Positions 33,345 through 44,255 of a stretch of DNA of 64,000 nt are shown here, one piece after another (position 1 is the stretch's first letter; each line of letters starts with the position of its first letter). The stretch comes from Triglochin maritima (taxonomy: Eukaryota > Streptophyta > Magnoliopsida > Alismatales > Juncaginaceae). The notes beneath the pieces were generated by a model. It searched no databases, was not told where the DNA came from, and saw nothing but the letters and a program-made list of their open reading frames with translations. The stretch is from the NCBI GenBank assembly GCA_963682175.1, contig OY821777.1, forward strand, positions 14,590,001 through 14,654,000. The letters are read 5' to 3'. The position numbers were made by a program, and so were the translations under genes.

Positions 33345-34625
33345 TCGGTCACTAATCTAGAGGGGGGTAAATAGATTATCTCTTAATTTTCTTAAACAAT
33401 TGCACAATTAAAATAATAAAAGAAAGAATGCAAACCACAAGATGACTCCAGAGATTTATAGAGGTTTGATCACACCACTGTGATCTAGTCCTCTCCTCAA
33501 GTTCTGATCGATCATCTGATCCTTACTTGAGAATTCACTATTATCTTCGTTCTGAGTCGAAGATAAACTCTCTTACAATCAGAGCCTTGCGAACACCCTC
33601 ACATTGCTCGGATCTCCTCTCACAACCCGAGAGGGTGCTTCCTCGAAGCTTTACAACACAATGGAAATTGAATGTGGTTGTTGACTCTAACTTGAATGCA
33701 CTCAAGGATTGGAATTAAGCTTGGAGTGAATTTTATGGAAGTATGAGAGTTGGTGGAGCTTTGAAGGCTTGAAGATTGAGAGCACAAGAGTAGGATTGAT
33801 TTTTGGCAAGTGAGGTAGTGAATGTGTTTATTAAGTGAAACTTATATAGGCAAAACAAATAGAGCCGTTATGGTAAGTTGGTGAGAATTGGACCAATAGG
33901 AAACAAGATGTGACTTAAGCTCGGGCAGAATTCAAGACGAATTCGATCGACCGGGACCCCAACGGTCGTCCGACAAAAAGTGGGTTAATTGGTCAGATTG
34001 AAGAACTCGGTGGACCGACTAAAGGTCGGATAACCGTTCACCAACATCCAGTAACTTTTTCCTAATATCGGCTAATTAAATTCGGTTGACCAAGAACACT
34101 TTGATGCACCGTTCCAAATTGGACAGTAAAGAATTGGTGTGACTTGGTGATAATGTTCGGTAAACCGACACAAGGATTCCAGGAAGATCAAGTGTTTACT
34201 AACTCTAAGGAGACGGTTGACCGGGTAAGGTTCGGTACACCGAAACAATGATTCCAGGAGATCAAGTGGTTACTGACTCATAGGAAACGGTTCATCGAGA
34301 GACACTCGGTCATCCGTTGGGAACAGGTTCGGTAGACCGATAGGCAAACGGTCGACCGAGATAGACGCGTTTATCCTTTGTGCATCAAGTGTACATTTGA
34401 TCCTATAACTCAAATAAATGAGAAATTACCTATGAAATCCTTGAGCTTTGATTACAAGTCTTGAGCCTTGATCTTGAAGTTGATTAGTCCCTTGGTTTGA
34501 TCACCTACATTGTTAGGAATACACAATATCTAAGCAATTTGACAATATGATGTGTGTGATGTTGTAATTGAAGTTATGCAAAATATTAGTTTGTTAATCA
34601 TCAAAATTAAGATTAAAGGGCCAAA
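33345..34625 (-). mobile_element. SIRE/Maximus-like Copia LTR inserted in the CACTA fossil
   Basis: On the minus strand it begins TGATTTTTTGGCCCTTTAATC followed by TTTTGATGATTAACAAAC, the typical opening of SIRE-type LTRs. It ends near the CCCCCCTCTAGATTAGTGACC block. The same opening occurs at 61240-61275 on the plus strand. The interval 33950-34370 carries a degenerate CGGTCGACCG series. No clear TSD; the edges are good to perhaps 10 bases. Confidence 0.5.
33950..34370. repeat. Degenerate CGGTCGACCG series in the Copia-type LTR
   Basis: About a dozen sites such as CGATCGACCG, CGGTCGTCCG, CGGTGGACCG, CGGTAAACCG, CGGTTGACCG, CGGTACACCG, CGGTCATCCG, CGGTAGACCG and one exact CGGTCGACCG near 34349. 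The outer CGGT...ACCG is kept while the centre varies. Confidence 0.8.
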
Positions 34626-35230
34626 AAATCAACCGTTTTAGAGATTGGTTTGAGGAGGAGCAAACTAGTAATTTATCTTCTTTGTCTCCCCTACTAGGCA
34701 AGAGAAGTGTAAGAGAGTGTGTTACTCCGGACTGGAATAACATTAATGTTGAGTCCACAAAGGTTGCCTCCAAGATTGTAAGTGGTTACATTTAATTCTT
34801 GTGGTATGAATTTGTTTATCGATTAATAAAATAATTTTAACATTAGGCAATGATATAGTTTATAAATTCTTGTGATTCATAATAAGATGACCTAACACCG
34901 TAAGCTTACCTAGACTCATTTGTTTCAGATAATAGAAATGATATGTTGTGTGAAGTCTTGGGCAGAGAGGAGCATTTTGGGCCAGTACGTGATGTCGATA
35001 GTCGAATAGCACTACGATAATATTTTGGGTCATCATCTCAAAGCGTAGTTCTAGAGGAACTCACGCAAAATGCGAAGAAAATTAGATCAATTATTTGGAA
35101 GAAATGGTGAAGAATTTATATAATCACTTCAGAGTTTCCATCGATATTGCTCTAGCTAGACCAACATCACAGAGTGTGTCGAGTGAGAATCATGACGCTG
35201 AATTCCAAATCCTAATCCATGAGGAAACAC

Positions 35231-37720
35231 AAGTCTACAACCCTATTCAATGTGGCTCAAAGCCACTCCAATTTGGCTCATAAAATTGGCTCAAGTTAAC
35301 GGTTCAAGATGGTCTATAAACCAACTAACCAAATCCCCAAAAGATAACTCAAAACAAGGCTCAAGAGAGCCTCAAAAAATGGATCACCAGCCCATATTCC
35401 GTCGACCGTACACACTAAACTGTCAAACGAAATTCTCGGCAGACTCAAGATTCAAAACTGCACAAAAATGGTCAAGTAGAATTCCAAAACAGTCGACTAT
35501 TTATGACAGACCATAAAAGGTGATCTTTAGACAATAATACTTTTCGGGCTTGATTCTCGATCCGTTTTCTTCGAGTTTCATTCATCTGCGCTTCCTTGGG
35601 TTTATCTTGCACTTGTACTTAACAATTTGGCCTCCAAAGCTTGTCTGAATTGGATATCATTCCAGTACCCAATACACTTCATCAAATTACTCATATTTAC
35701 ACTCCCAAAGTACATAAAAGTCACATTTTCTTCAACGCAAAATAGTTGACAAATTGACGATTTTGTGGTCCTACCATTAGTCGCCGGCTAACCGAATATG
35801 GAGATGGGCTTTGGAAATTGTTGCTGAGAATGTCAACGAATCATAATGCGAACTAGTTATTATATTATTGGGATAAATAACTATGATGTAAACGACTAAA
35901 CAAAACATAATAAGAAATGCTATAGAGATCTCCAAACCATTGCAACATAAAAGTTAGAAATAATGAAACGTATACTTTCAATATTGTTATACTTGCTGAA
36001 GTCGCTTAAATTGTTTGACTTATTTTTGACGAAGGAAATATTGGCTGTGGATATGTTCACATGGTGTTGTGGTAGCAAACATCGATAACTTATTATTTCT
36101 TAATTTTTATCTAATCTTGCACAATTACTAAGTTGCTCTTTTAGATTGGAAATCATTCTGTAAGTACAGTACTAAGTAGAACTCCATGCACTAACAGGAG
36201 TGCACGCTTCGTACTCGTATAAAAAAAGATGGAAACTAGAATCTCACACAACGTGTCTTATGAATCTAATTCAGCAAAACGTGTAAACGGTTTCTTTATT
36301 GTTTGTTTGAGTGGTCGGTGACATGTATTACATATGGTTCAATATGTATCAGACATCTTAAGCAACCGAAGCTGAAGTTTTGGTTGTATATAATCTAAAA
36401 AATAACGTTATTTATATGATCTGTCATATGCATGTGTGTGCAAATTGAAGCCTTTTAGAGACAATTATTATTTTCATTATCACGGTTAATGTTTTAGGTG
36501 TTGCCGTGTTGGGTCGTGAACTCATGATGTTAAAGTGGTCTAGGTATAAATAGTCTAGCTAATTTTAATTATATCTGATTTTCGATTCGATCTAAATTTT
36601 CACGTTTTCAATTATATCTGATTTTCGAATTATGAATGTATGTTTAAATAATGAATTTTTAAGATTTGAAAATGGAACTTTGGAGGTAAATGTTACAAAA
36701 TGAAAGTTCAGGAAAAGTAACTATCACTTGTAAAAATTCAAGGAGTGTAAAATTTAATTAAGGTTTAGTTCGAGGAGACAAATTGTAATTAACCTCCTTT
36801 TTTTCCTTCTTTGGATCCATTTTACTCGTTGACCGGCTTAAAGGGAAGATTAAAGAAAAAATGAATTAGGAATTTAGAACTTAGAACTTAACTTTCCAAA
36901 GCTTACTTTTAGGTGATTGATTTTCTTTGTAGAACACGAATTCCTGACTTGCTCAACTTATAAACGGTTGGTAGTTATGGGAAACTTTAAAATGATGGGA
37001 AAATAGATGACATCCCAATCTTTCACCATACCACTGTGAAACCAATAACTAAAATTTTAACTACCTTTCGAAGTAGAATTTCTACGGCTTAAGATCGAAC
37101 CTCTGTCATCCCACTATAATAGGTCGACCTCTTACAATGTGCACTTCGTGAGTTCCATTAAACAAGCTTGAAACATGCTACATAGTTTTCAGAATGTACC
37201 GACTACGAATTATGCTTAAATATCATTTGGTAGATTTCAGTCCCAATATAAACCGTGTTTATTTATTTAAACTATGTACACGTGCCTTAAGAATACAAGA
37301 GTTGCCTCTGGAGCAAAAGATTCTAAGACTTATCTAGTATTCGAACCCTAATCATCTATACAAAAAAAAGTAGATATTGAACTATAAATCTATTTGTCAT
37401 GTAATTTGGAGACAGAAAGTGATCTCCTATATGCTTGCTACCCAAAAAAAAATGAAAACAAAAGTACCAATTAAGACAAGTTCCGATTTCCGTTATAAGA
37501 TAACCACGGATTAAACTAGGATTGTTCCTGGCAAGACAAATTGCTTATCCGAAAATCAACAAGAGACGTATAGAAATCCAATCGTCAGTCCACAATATCC
37601 GAAACGGATAAGGACGGAAAACGACCAATCAAAGCTACATCTAGTGCCACAAATAGCTTGTAAAACTACGAGTACGTAATAAGTAAGTAGGTTGAAATAT
37701 CCTTCAGTTAGTTTCAACAA
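35231..37720. other. Intergenic stretch, mostly unrecognised
   Basis: 35230-35830 is richer in C/A and contains CCGTCGACCGTA near 35400 and AACAGTCGACTATT near 35490, so it may be further LTR debris. From 35830 to 37720 the DNA is AT-rich with no recognised gene; ORFs are short and without motifs. Confidence 0.4.
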
Positions 37721-37899
37721 TATAAACATGGATGTCTCGCGCACGTTCAGTTGAGGTCTCGTTTGCAACGCCACAAACACGTATATACATGGGTGTCATG
37801 TTGGAGTCGTGTTCTTCATTATTATTTTACGACACGTACATTTGTAATTGTACATGGTCAACACTCAACAGGACATGGAATTATTCGTACAAGAAGAAA

Positions 37900-38165
37900 G
37901 AACAGTGTCCGTCGGGATCGGATCTGGACCGTCCGTTGGGGATGTTGGAACTCACTTTCGGCCGTTTTCGAGTGCACGCTACACTACCGCCGGGTGAAGT
38001 TACCGATGCGTGCCAAGCGAGTTGAACGACCAGTCCAGTGTTGCCACGTGGTAAGAGAAGTTATGGTGGGGCCCACTTTTTGCCTTTTCTCGTGTAGGGA
38101 CGGAGGAGCTTTAATTTCGGCTTATAATTTGAACTCTACCTTCTTCGACCCCTCCCCGCTAAACT
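37900..38165 (+). promoter_or_regulatory. Promoter-like GC-richer island with G-box
   Basis: Within AT-rich surroundings this stretch carries a G-box in GCCACGTGGT (about 38043-38052) and GGGGCCCAC (about 38068). A TATAATT near 38124 follows, then a C-rich CTACCTTCTTCGACCCCTCC leader. This order resembles a plant promoter and 5' leader. The open frames across it match nothing I recognise. Any gene downstream appears lost or displaced by transposon sequence from 38190 on. Confidence 0.25.
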
Positions 38166-38189
38166 AACATCAAACACAAAAAAAATCAC

Positions 38190-38385
38190 ACAAACACAAC
38201 ATGAAATTTTTTTATTTGGGTTTAAGGATTTCGTATTCATGTTGTATTTTAAGTACACTAAACTATTTTGTTCTCCAATTGGGTACACAAATTTATTTCA
38301 CGTGTGTTCGTGTATGGTTAACTTGACATGTACATGCAAATAATCACAACACGAAAATACACGGAATGACACGATTGTCAGGTCT
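38190..38385. mobile_element. Partial hAT-like MITE of the ACACGA type
   Basis: Ends ACACGATTGTCAGGTCTA, matching the terminal repeat of the element at 25606-26040 (ACACGATTGTCAGGTGTA), and carries CACGAAAATACACGG. The left end could not be found, so it is probably truncated. Confidence 0.45.
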
Positions 38386-38529
38386 ATCACCCACAAACCC
38401 TACTAATAGAGGTATGTCTCATCAAATGTAGACATGTATCATTCAACTTCACTCTCTCCGGTCACCCTCTCTCATTCATCCAATGAAAACTCTCTCATAT
38501 TCTATCACGTAAAAACATTGATGTATAAT

Positions 38530-38820
38530 GTTCATACAGAAACAAAATACATGAGTTGGATATATCACAAGATCTCACATCAAAATAGAATCAAATATAT
38601 CACATTGGATATGATATATCCAGCCAAACAATGCATATATCAAACACCAACGTATTCAAACATCTGTTCATTTACATATATAGCTCATTTGCATATGCAT
38701 TGTTTGGTGGAGATATGAATAAGATATCATGTCCAATGTGATATATAAAACCCTATTTTGGTTGAGATTCATCTTGTGGTATATCTGACCCATATCTTTT
38801 AGGGGGAAACATGAAATGTG
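38530..38820. repeat. Foldback MITE, ~100-bp imperfect arms
   Basis: Arms at about 38556-38640 and 38690-38800 pair through words such as ATATATCACA, TGATAT, CCAAACAATGCATAT and their complements, with a ~45-base loop. The outer flanks (to about 38480 and 38870) may pair more weakly. The solo LTR at 38880 was inserted next to it. Confidence 0.65.
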
Positions 38821-39579
38821 GGTAAAATATCCCACTAGACGTGATACATTATTGTTTGGATAAATATTCACACTGGATGTGTAACATCTCGAAACAGCGG
38901 AAAATTTAAAAAAATTCAAACAATCAAGACATTACTCAGATCAAATCATCAACGGGAATGTTACTCGAATAAATCAACAGTCGGTGCACCAATAATACAA
39001 CAGAGTTTGTCAAAAGACGTGATTACAACAATACATGGAATGACAGATAAAGTAATCACGACGACCTCGAAGAGTCCGATGAGGATCCTGACCCCAAAAT
39101 GTGTGTGCCCGCTGTCACCACCCGGCAGAACCTACTGCGGTCCTGAAACACGAATCAAACAACGATGCCTGAGTTTCCCATTAGGAAAACCCGTATGCCA
39201 AGCTCACCTAAATGCATGCAATAGTACGGTAAAAGAACCTATCATACTAATAGCATGTCATGTCACATCTGCAATGCATCAAATCCCTCAACCGGGTAAA
39301 CGGGACCTCAGTCCAACAACAACGACCCTCAACAGGGTGCACAAGGACATCAGTCCAGCAACAACAACAACGGGTCTCCCTCGGAAACCTACCGTAGGCA
39401 CATACGGTCTTACGGACAGTACGCGACGCGTCCCCCCACACGCGACTACTCGAGCCTAAGGGATCGGTGAGGAGCGTCCGCACTTCCGTGAAGGAACCAC
39501 GTGGTCAACACCACCTTCGACGGAGCCGTAGCCCGGTCGGTCAACATCCCAGGATAGGTGCCCAATCGGGGATCCTCGC

Positions 39580-39770
39580 TGGCACAACCTCAGCGGCATC
39601 GCCGGCACAACATCGGCGGTACAACATACGTCCGGCACAACATCGGACGGCACAACCACAGCCGGAACATCGTCAGCACCATCATCGCCGGCAAAAACCT
39701 CGGCGGCATCGCCGGCACATCCTCGGCGGTACAGCATACGTCCGACACAACATCGGACGGGTCCAGACCG
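39580..39770. repeat. CCGGCACAACATCGGCGG repeat block
   Basis: About eight units of CCGGCACAACATCGG(C/A)CGG and shorter forms in 190 bp, each with a short inverted CCG...CGG symmetry. A smaller block of the same words is at about 18990-19080 in the sister LTR, so the block has expanded here. Confidence 0.8.
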
Positions 39771-40049
39771 TAGTCTGCAGGGTCATCATGCTCCACGAGC
39801 CATGCGTCACACACATTGGGATCCGCGATCCCTCAGGTCTGCTACTCATCAGAGAGTACGGCAACAACTCGTCACACCACGTCTAATCCGGAGGTGGCGC
39901 GACCCAAGTGTCCACACTCTTCCACACGGCGGTCCCTGGGCGGTACGAGCGCGTACCCGCCGTCACCTCCCGGCTCACGCTCTAAGCGAGGACACGGGTT
40001 TCCGTAGACAGAGTTGACATGATCACAAGACCAGGAATCCAGTTCTGCA

Positions 40050-40545
40050 CAAAAACGGTCGACCGAAAAAGTCTAACCGGTCGACCGTCCCCAATAGGTT
40101 CGGTCGACCGAAAGCCTACAACGGTCGAACTATTCTGCGCATCGCTTAAGTCCAAACGGTCGAACAGAAGTCTAAAACCGGTCGACCGAATGCGAGGTCA
40201 AAATCCGGAGTTGGTCAAAATCGCCAAAGACTAATCGGTCGACCGAGTCAGGGGTCCCGGTCGACCGAATACTACCAGGGTCATCCTAATAGTCTACGTT
40301 ATACAACGGTCGAACAATATGCACAAACGGTCGAACAAAATGCATAAATGACAGGTACACTTAAGTTCCGGTCGACCGAAAAGCAAGGAACCGGTCGATC
40401 GAAAACAGGCAGGCAATCCGATCCACCAGCAAAAATGCACGACCGGTCGACCGCCCCAAGGCATCGTTCGACTGGTGATGGTTAAAATCGGCAAAATACA
40501 CTAGATCCGGTCGACCGCCCAAAGGGACCCGGTCGACCGTTGGTC
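40050..40545. repeat. CGGTCGACCG palindrome array in the second solo LTR
   Basis: About 15 copies of CGGTCGACCG or close variants (CGGTCGAACA, CGGTCGAACT, CGGTCGATCG) in 500 bp. Spacing is 12-50 bases. The outer repeats are exact more often than the central ones. Confidence 0.9.
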
Positions 40546-41509
40546 GTCTTCAACCTCGCGCCAGCCGAGGATTTACGCAAATCTCGTCGCCGGGGAGATC
40601 TCCGACCTCCCCCGACCGACCAACAACAACCCACCAACGTGGGGGAGCAACACAAACAAGCTAGAAGCCGGCATACCTCGAAGAAACGACGAACTCGCCG
40701 GAGCCTCGCTCGCGCACGTCGCCTCCGGAGATCACCTCGCGCGCGTCCTCCGCACGCCTCACGCCACCGGCGTCGTCTCCTCCTCAGTTGCTCGCCGCAC
40801 AAGAGAAAAGTGAGAGATTGAGTGAATGGAGAGAATGAGAGAGAGAGAGAGAAAATCATGCTTTAAACCCAACACACTCCTCCTCGCGTCTACAGTGCGC
40901 GCACCCTCACACCATCACCCTACTCCTCACGTCCACAGTGCACGCTCCACCCCATGCACTGACTGTGCAACACCAAATTCCCATGCAAAACCTCCTCTAA
41001 CCACCCATTAACCCCTAATCGGGTTTAAGGTTCTAACAGGATGTGAAATGGAGCTTGTTTTATAGCCCAGATTTGAGCCCCACTTTCATTTTCCCCCTTT
41101 TCTTTGTCATCAAAGGTTTGTGTTTCTTCGACAATCGTCTGTCGGCGAAGTTTTAGGTAAGCACAGCTTCCGGATTTTTTTGGTTAAAATAAATTAAGCT
41201 GGTTTTGCTGGATGGATAGTTGTGATCAAATGGATCTTAAAGTACGGATGAATGAAATTATTTTATAAAATTAATTTTTTTTCTTATAAAAGTTAGTTGA
41301 GTTTCCCACTCTTAAATGGTTTGAGTCAGGATCGATAAGGGCCAAAGATTGACGGTTGACATTGAGAATCAAAGATATACAACTAATGTCTAAAATTGGA
41401 TCCAAAGATCAAACAACGAATGATTGAAGTCAACTTAAAGAACAAAAAATGATGACAATCTTATTACTTCATAAGATGCCATCATTAATAAATATCAAAA
41501 AAAAGTTCA

Positions 41510-41640
41510 CCGTTCTATTTCTAGAGGGTTTCTAATTGAGCATGTGAGTTTTCTTGCGCAAGTTCTGGTTCAAACTCTAGTTTCCTGAAGGTGACCATGG
41601 TTTGTGAGGTTTAATTAATTCTTATCTCCATAATTATGCA
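41510..41640 (+). other. Possible tRNA-derived SINE trace
   Basis: GGTTCAAACTC near 41568 resembles a tRNA B box, with TTCTAATTGAGCATG about 40 bases upstream as a weak A box and TTGCGCAAG between. No tail or TSD was found. Confidence 0.25.
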
Positions 41641-41691
41641 TATTTTTCCTTTTTAGGGCTACAATAAAGCTTGTGATACCATAATTGTAAA

Positions 41692-42368
41692 TGTTATAAT
41701 AGTCTCACGTTCGAGAAATTTCTCTTGACTTATTAGTTGAGGATCCCTCCGCTCATAATCAATTGATTTTAAGATTGATACTCATATTTCAATATGGCAT
41801 CAGAACATGAAAAGAGTTCAAGACCGGCTTGACACATCTACGCTTGTTATCCACACGTAAACACGAAGAAAGAAAATAAATCTTGGTCACACGTGCGGGA
41901 GTATTAGAGAATAGTTTCACATCGTAAAATGAGATTTTTCTCCTGAGTTATAAGTGTTGAGCAAATAGTCTCACATTGCTAAACACAACTTGTGTGCAAC
42001 ACTCTATAATAGAGATGAATTCATTACCCTTCACCTAAGTGCTTATGTTTTGTTAAGGTGGTAGATTAATCAAATTTAACATGGTATCAGAGCGGGTCGA
42101 TTGACCTGTGGGGGTCCACTCCAACCTATATTGTTCACGCGTAGACACGAAGAAAATTATCTCGGTCACGCGTGCAGAGGAGTGTTGAGAAAATAGTCCC
42201 ACATTGTTAAACACAAGTTGTGTGCAACACTCTATAATAGAGTTTAGTCAATTACTCTTCACGTGTTTATGTTTTGTTGAGGTGTTAGACCAATCAAATT
42301 TAACAATAAGTTGGAGGTTCCTCCACTCATACTTAATTAGTTTTGAGTTAGATACACACACTTTAATA
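41692..42368 (+). mobile_element. Older TRIM element, split by a younger TRIM
   Basis: The first LTR is 41692-41794 (TGTTATAATAGTCTCACG...TTTCAATA), followed by a decayed primer-binding site TGGCATCAGAAC (41795-41806). The second LTR starts at 41902 (TATTAGAGAATAGTTTCAC), is interrupted after 41954, and resumes at 42311 to end TTTAATA at 42368. Words shared in order by both halves include GGATCCCTCCGCTCATA versus GGTTCCTCCACTCATA. The internal region is only about 110 bp. Confidence 0.7.
41955..42305 (+). mobile_element. TRIM (terminal-repeat retrotransposon in miniature), complete, TSD ATAAG
   Basis: LTRs at 41955-42081 (127 bp) and 42183-42305 (123 bp) both start TGTTGAG and end TTTAACA and share TGCAACACTCTATAATAGAG. 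The primer-binding site TGGTATCAGAGC (42082-42093, initiator tRNA-Met) follows the first LTR directly. GCAGAGGAG precedes the second as a short polypurine tract. ATAAG at 41950-41954 and 42306-42310 is a perfect TSD. It has no coding sequence, as usual for TRIMs, and must be moved by proteins of other elements. Confidence 0.92.
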
Positions 42369-42852
42369 GAAAGTAACTAAATATCTTATCTTACCATTTT
42401 TCGACACAAAATTTATTTCTATGCTTGAATTATTTAATTATGGAAATACAACATTATCTTAATTGTTTTTTGGGTTGTTCAAATGAATCGAATCAAAACG
42501 GAACTTGATGACTTACCTGATTCTAATGAAACGACCCTAACTTCAGAATTGTTCACATTATAGCAATTATTGAAGCATATATTCTCGTAAAACATATTGT
42601 GCTACCAGTGTTCTTATTCTTGTGTAGTTCCCACTTTATGGAGTGGAACGCAAGCTACTTCTAGACAATACACATGATCTTACTTTGCATAATTATAAGA
42701 AGGATGATTATACACATAAATAAAAATCCAAATCAACTCTATGGAAGTTTATAACACACCGTAGCACATGACAACGGTTCAAAGTTTACGTAAGTTTAGG
42801 CTTAATTACTTCTCAGATATCTGCTGAAAATGGTTTCCCAAATAGCACTCGT
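42369..42852. other. AT-rich spacer, nothing recognised
   Basis: Between the TRIM pair and the first PIF/Harbinger element. No gene or repeat structure could be supported. Confidence 0.5.
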
Positions 42853-43204
42853 TAAGAGCACCGTTAACAACGTCCGAGCAGTTTCTGGGCGCCTTGATTT
42901 CTCTTTCAGTTACGTAAGCTTCTCTCTCCGTCACGTCAGCACAAACCAACTCCCCTACAAAATCCTTAACAATTACCCAATCCACCTAGTCACACTACAG
43001 TACTTGTTGTCACGTCATTATTTTTGTTCTTCTCTCTAAAACTCTTTCAACAATCAACAAAATATATTAATAATCATTGTTGTAATTATTTAATATCGAC
43101 AATTCATTATTTTTTAATTAACATTTAATTAATAAATACGACAATATTATTAAAATTTAGGAAACCACATTAGATAGTACATTAACTGGAAATTTAAAAA
43201 CCAA

Positions 43205-43812
43205 TGGGTCTGTTGCTTCGACCAGGCGGTGCGGAGGAGAGAAGTGGCTACAACGAGGACGATGTCATCCATGATGCGTACATCATCTACGAACGAACAC
43301 ACATGGCCAAATTTCAGTACATGCATGTGTGACTTATGTTACGCAGGTACCTTAAATGAGAGTCAGTTGCGCTTGGACTTCCTACCGGAGACGTCGCTAA
43401 AGAAAGTCTGGGGAGTTTGAACAACGGGAAAAGAAAAATCACTGTTGACGATGGGAGTCATGCAACACCGTCAACAGATGAAATGGTGTTCGAACCATGT
43501 CCTCGTCCTGAAGATGTTAAAAAAACTAAAAAAGAAGGGGAAACGACCATTTCAGGCGCAACTCGATCCCGATATGTTAGAACTGGGAAAATAAATTGAA
43601 TATAACGCAAAAGTGAGAGAGGAAAAATATTTACGTTACGAATAACGGGTGGAGAGGAAACACATCGAAGTTGAGGCGAAGTTCCAAAGAGAATTCAACA
43701 GTAAGAAACTTGATGCCCTATTTGCTCTGATGAAGAAGAAAAACAACGACGAATTCGATAAAGAAACACTTGCTAAACTCAATGAGTTGACTAAATCACA
43801 AGGATATTTGTA
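43205..43812 (+). pseudogene. PIF/Harbinger ORF1 (Myb-like accessory protein) C-terminal part, broken
   Basis: Plus-strand frames read ERSGYNEDDVIHDAYIIYE and AKFQYMHV, then after breaks NNGKRKITVDDGSH and a block ending ATRSRYVRTGKIN. The last block is EVEAKFQREFNSKKLDALFA...DEFDKETLAKLNELTKSQ. This matches the middle and charged C-terminal part of Harbinger ORF1 proteins, which bind DNA and help the transposase enter the nucleus. The N-terminal Myb part is missing. Stops and a frameshift make it non-functional. Confidence 0.65.
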
Positions 43813-44215
43813 GGTGCTCATGTTTTCATTTGTAATATCAATATGTGTGTTATCGTTTATCAGTATTGTGGTATTTTAAATTTCTTATCCGTAGGAGGAC
43901 TGCATTTCCTTTCCTTATTTCTGTTGTATTTCGTATATGTATTTGTATTGTATTTTGTTTCCGAAGTATATGAGTATTGTACTATTATTTCTTCTTTTGT
44001 TTATGATTTTTTTAATTTTTAATTTTACTTTTATCTAAATAAATCCAAAATAATTTAATTACTCATAAAATATTTTTTCAATTAATTTTCAAAACCTAAT
44101 TAATTTAATTTTAATTTACCTAATTAATACATTAACCTAATTATATATAAATAATCTTTTTTCTTTAAAACAAAAATACAAAAAAACAAAAAAATTAAAC
44201 CAATCCAGGGGCCAC

Positions 44216-44218
<3 letters not shown>

Positions 44219-44253
<35 letters not shown>
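44219..44253. repeat. Poly-C tract, 35 bases
   Basis: An uninterrupted run of 35 C between GGCCACGTG and GGATCGGGCGCC. It could form a G-quadruplex or i-motif. The exact length may be affected by sequencing or assembly. Confidence 0.9.

Positions 44254-44255
<2 letters not shown>

Larger units (their letters stand above)
32090..35230 (+). mobile_element. CACTA (En/Spm)-like fossil, interrupted by a Copia-type LTR
   Basis: Two broken coding blocks flank the LTR at 33345-34625. Before it are GNRWKYFKTKLTSNFIFGEE and WADFKRSRITP (about 32980-33120) and, after an intron-like gap, NKFLHLSRRGYHKLEEKI (33243-33300). After it are NVESTKVASKIVSGYI (about 34745-34790) and REEHFGPVRDVDS (about 34965-35005). 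This order (W..F...L....F, RGGY.LEEK, T.E.....A..I, E..GRVRGVG) is that of the plant Ptta/En/Spm transposase-associated protein (Transposase_24). A region rich in ACGTGGTA/TACCACGTCG words at 32100-32390 looks like CACTA subterminal repeats. Confidence 0.55.
38880..41038 (-). mobile_element. Second solo LTR related to the chromovirus LTR, 2159 bp, TSD GGATG
   Basis: Begins TGTAACATCTCGAAACAGCGG and ends TTCTAACA, with a perfect TSD GGATG (38875-38879 and 41039-41043). It shares its layout with the solo LTR at 18300-20382: GGTGCACCA near the start, then a GGCACAACATCGGCGG-type repeat block (39580-39770), then a CGGTCGACCG array (40050-40545), then CTCGCGCCAGCCGAGGATTTAC, then a GAGAGAGA tract (about 40838-40855). 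No internal region remains. Confidence 0.88.

Noticed and set aside
37040..37150. Possible tRNA gene or SINE (AGATCGAACCTCTG)
   Set aside because: The B-box-like word is in the wrong order relative to any A box and no cloverleaf folds.
39467..39886. Open frames over the CCGGCACAACATCGG block
   Set aside because: GC-rich repeat inside a solo LTR, open in several frames on both strands; not a gene.
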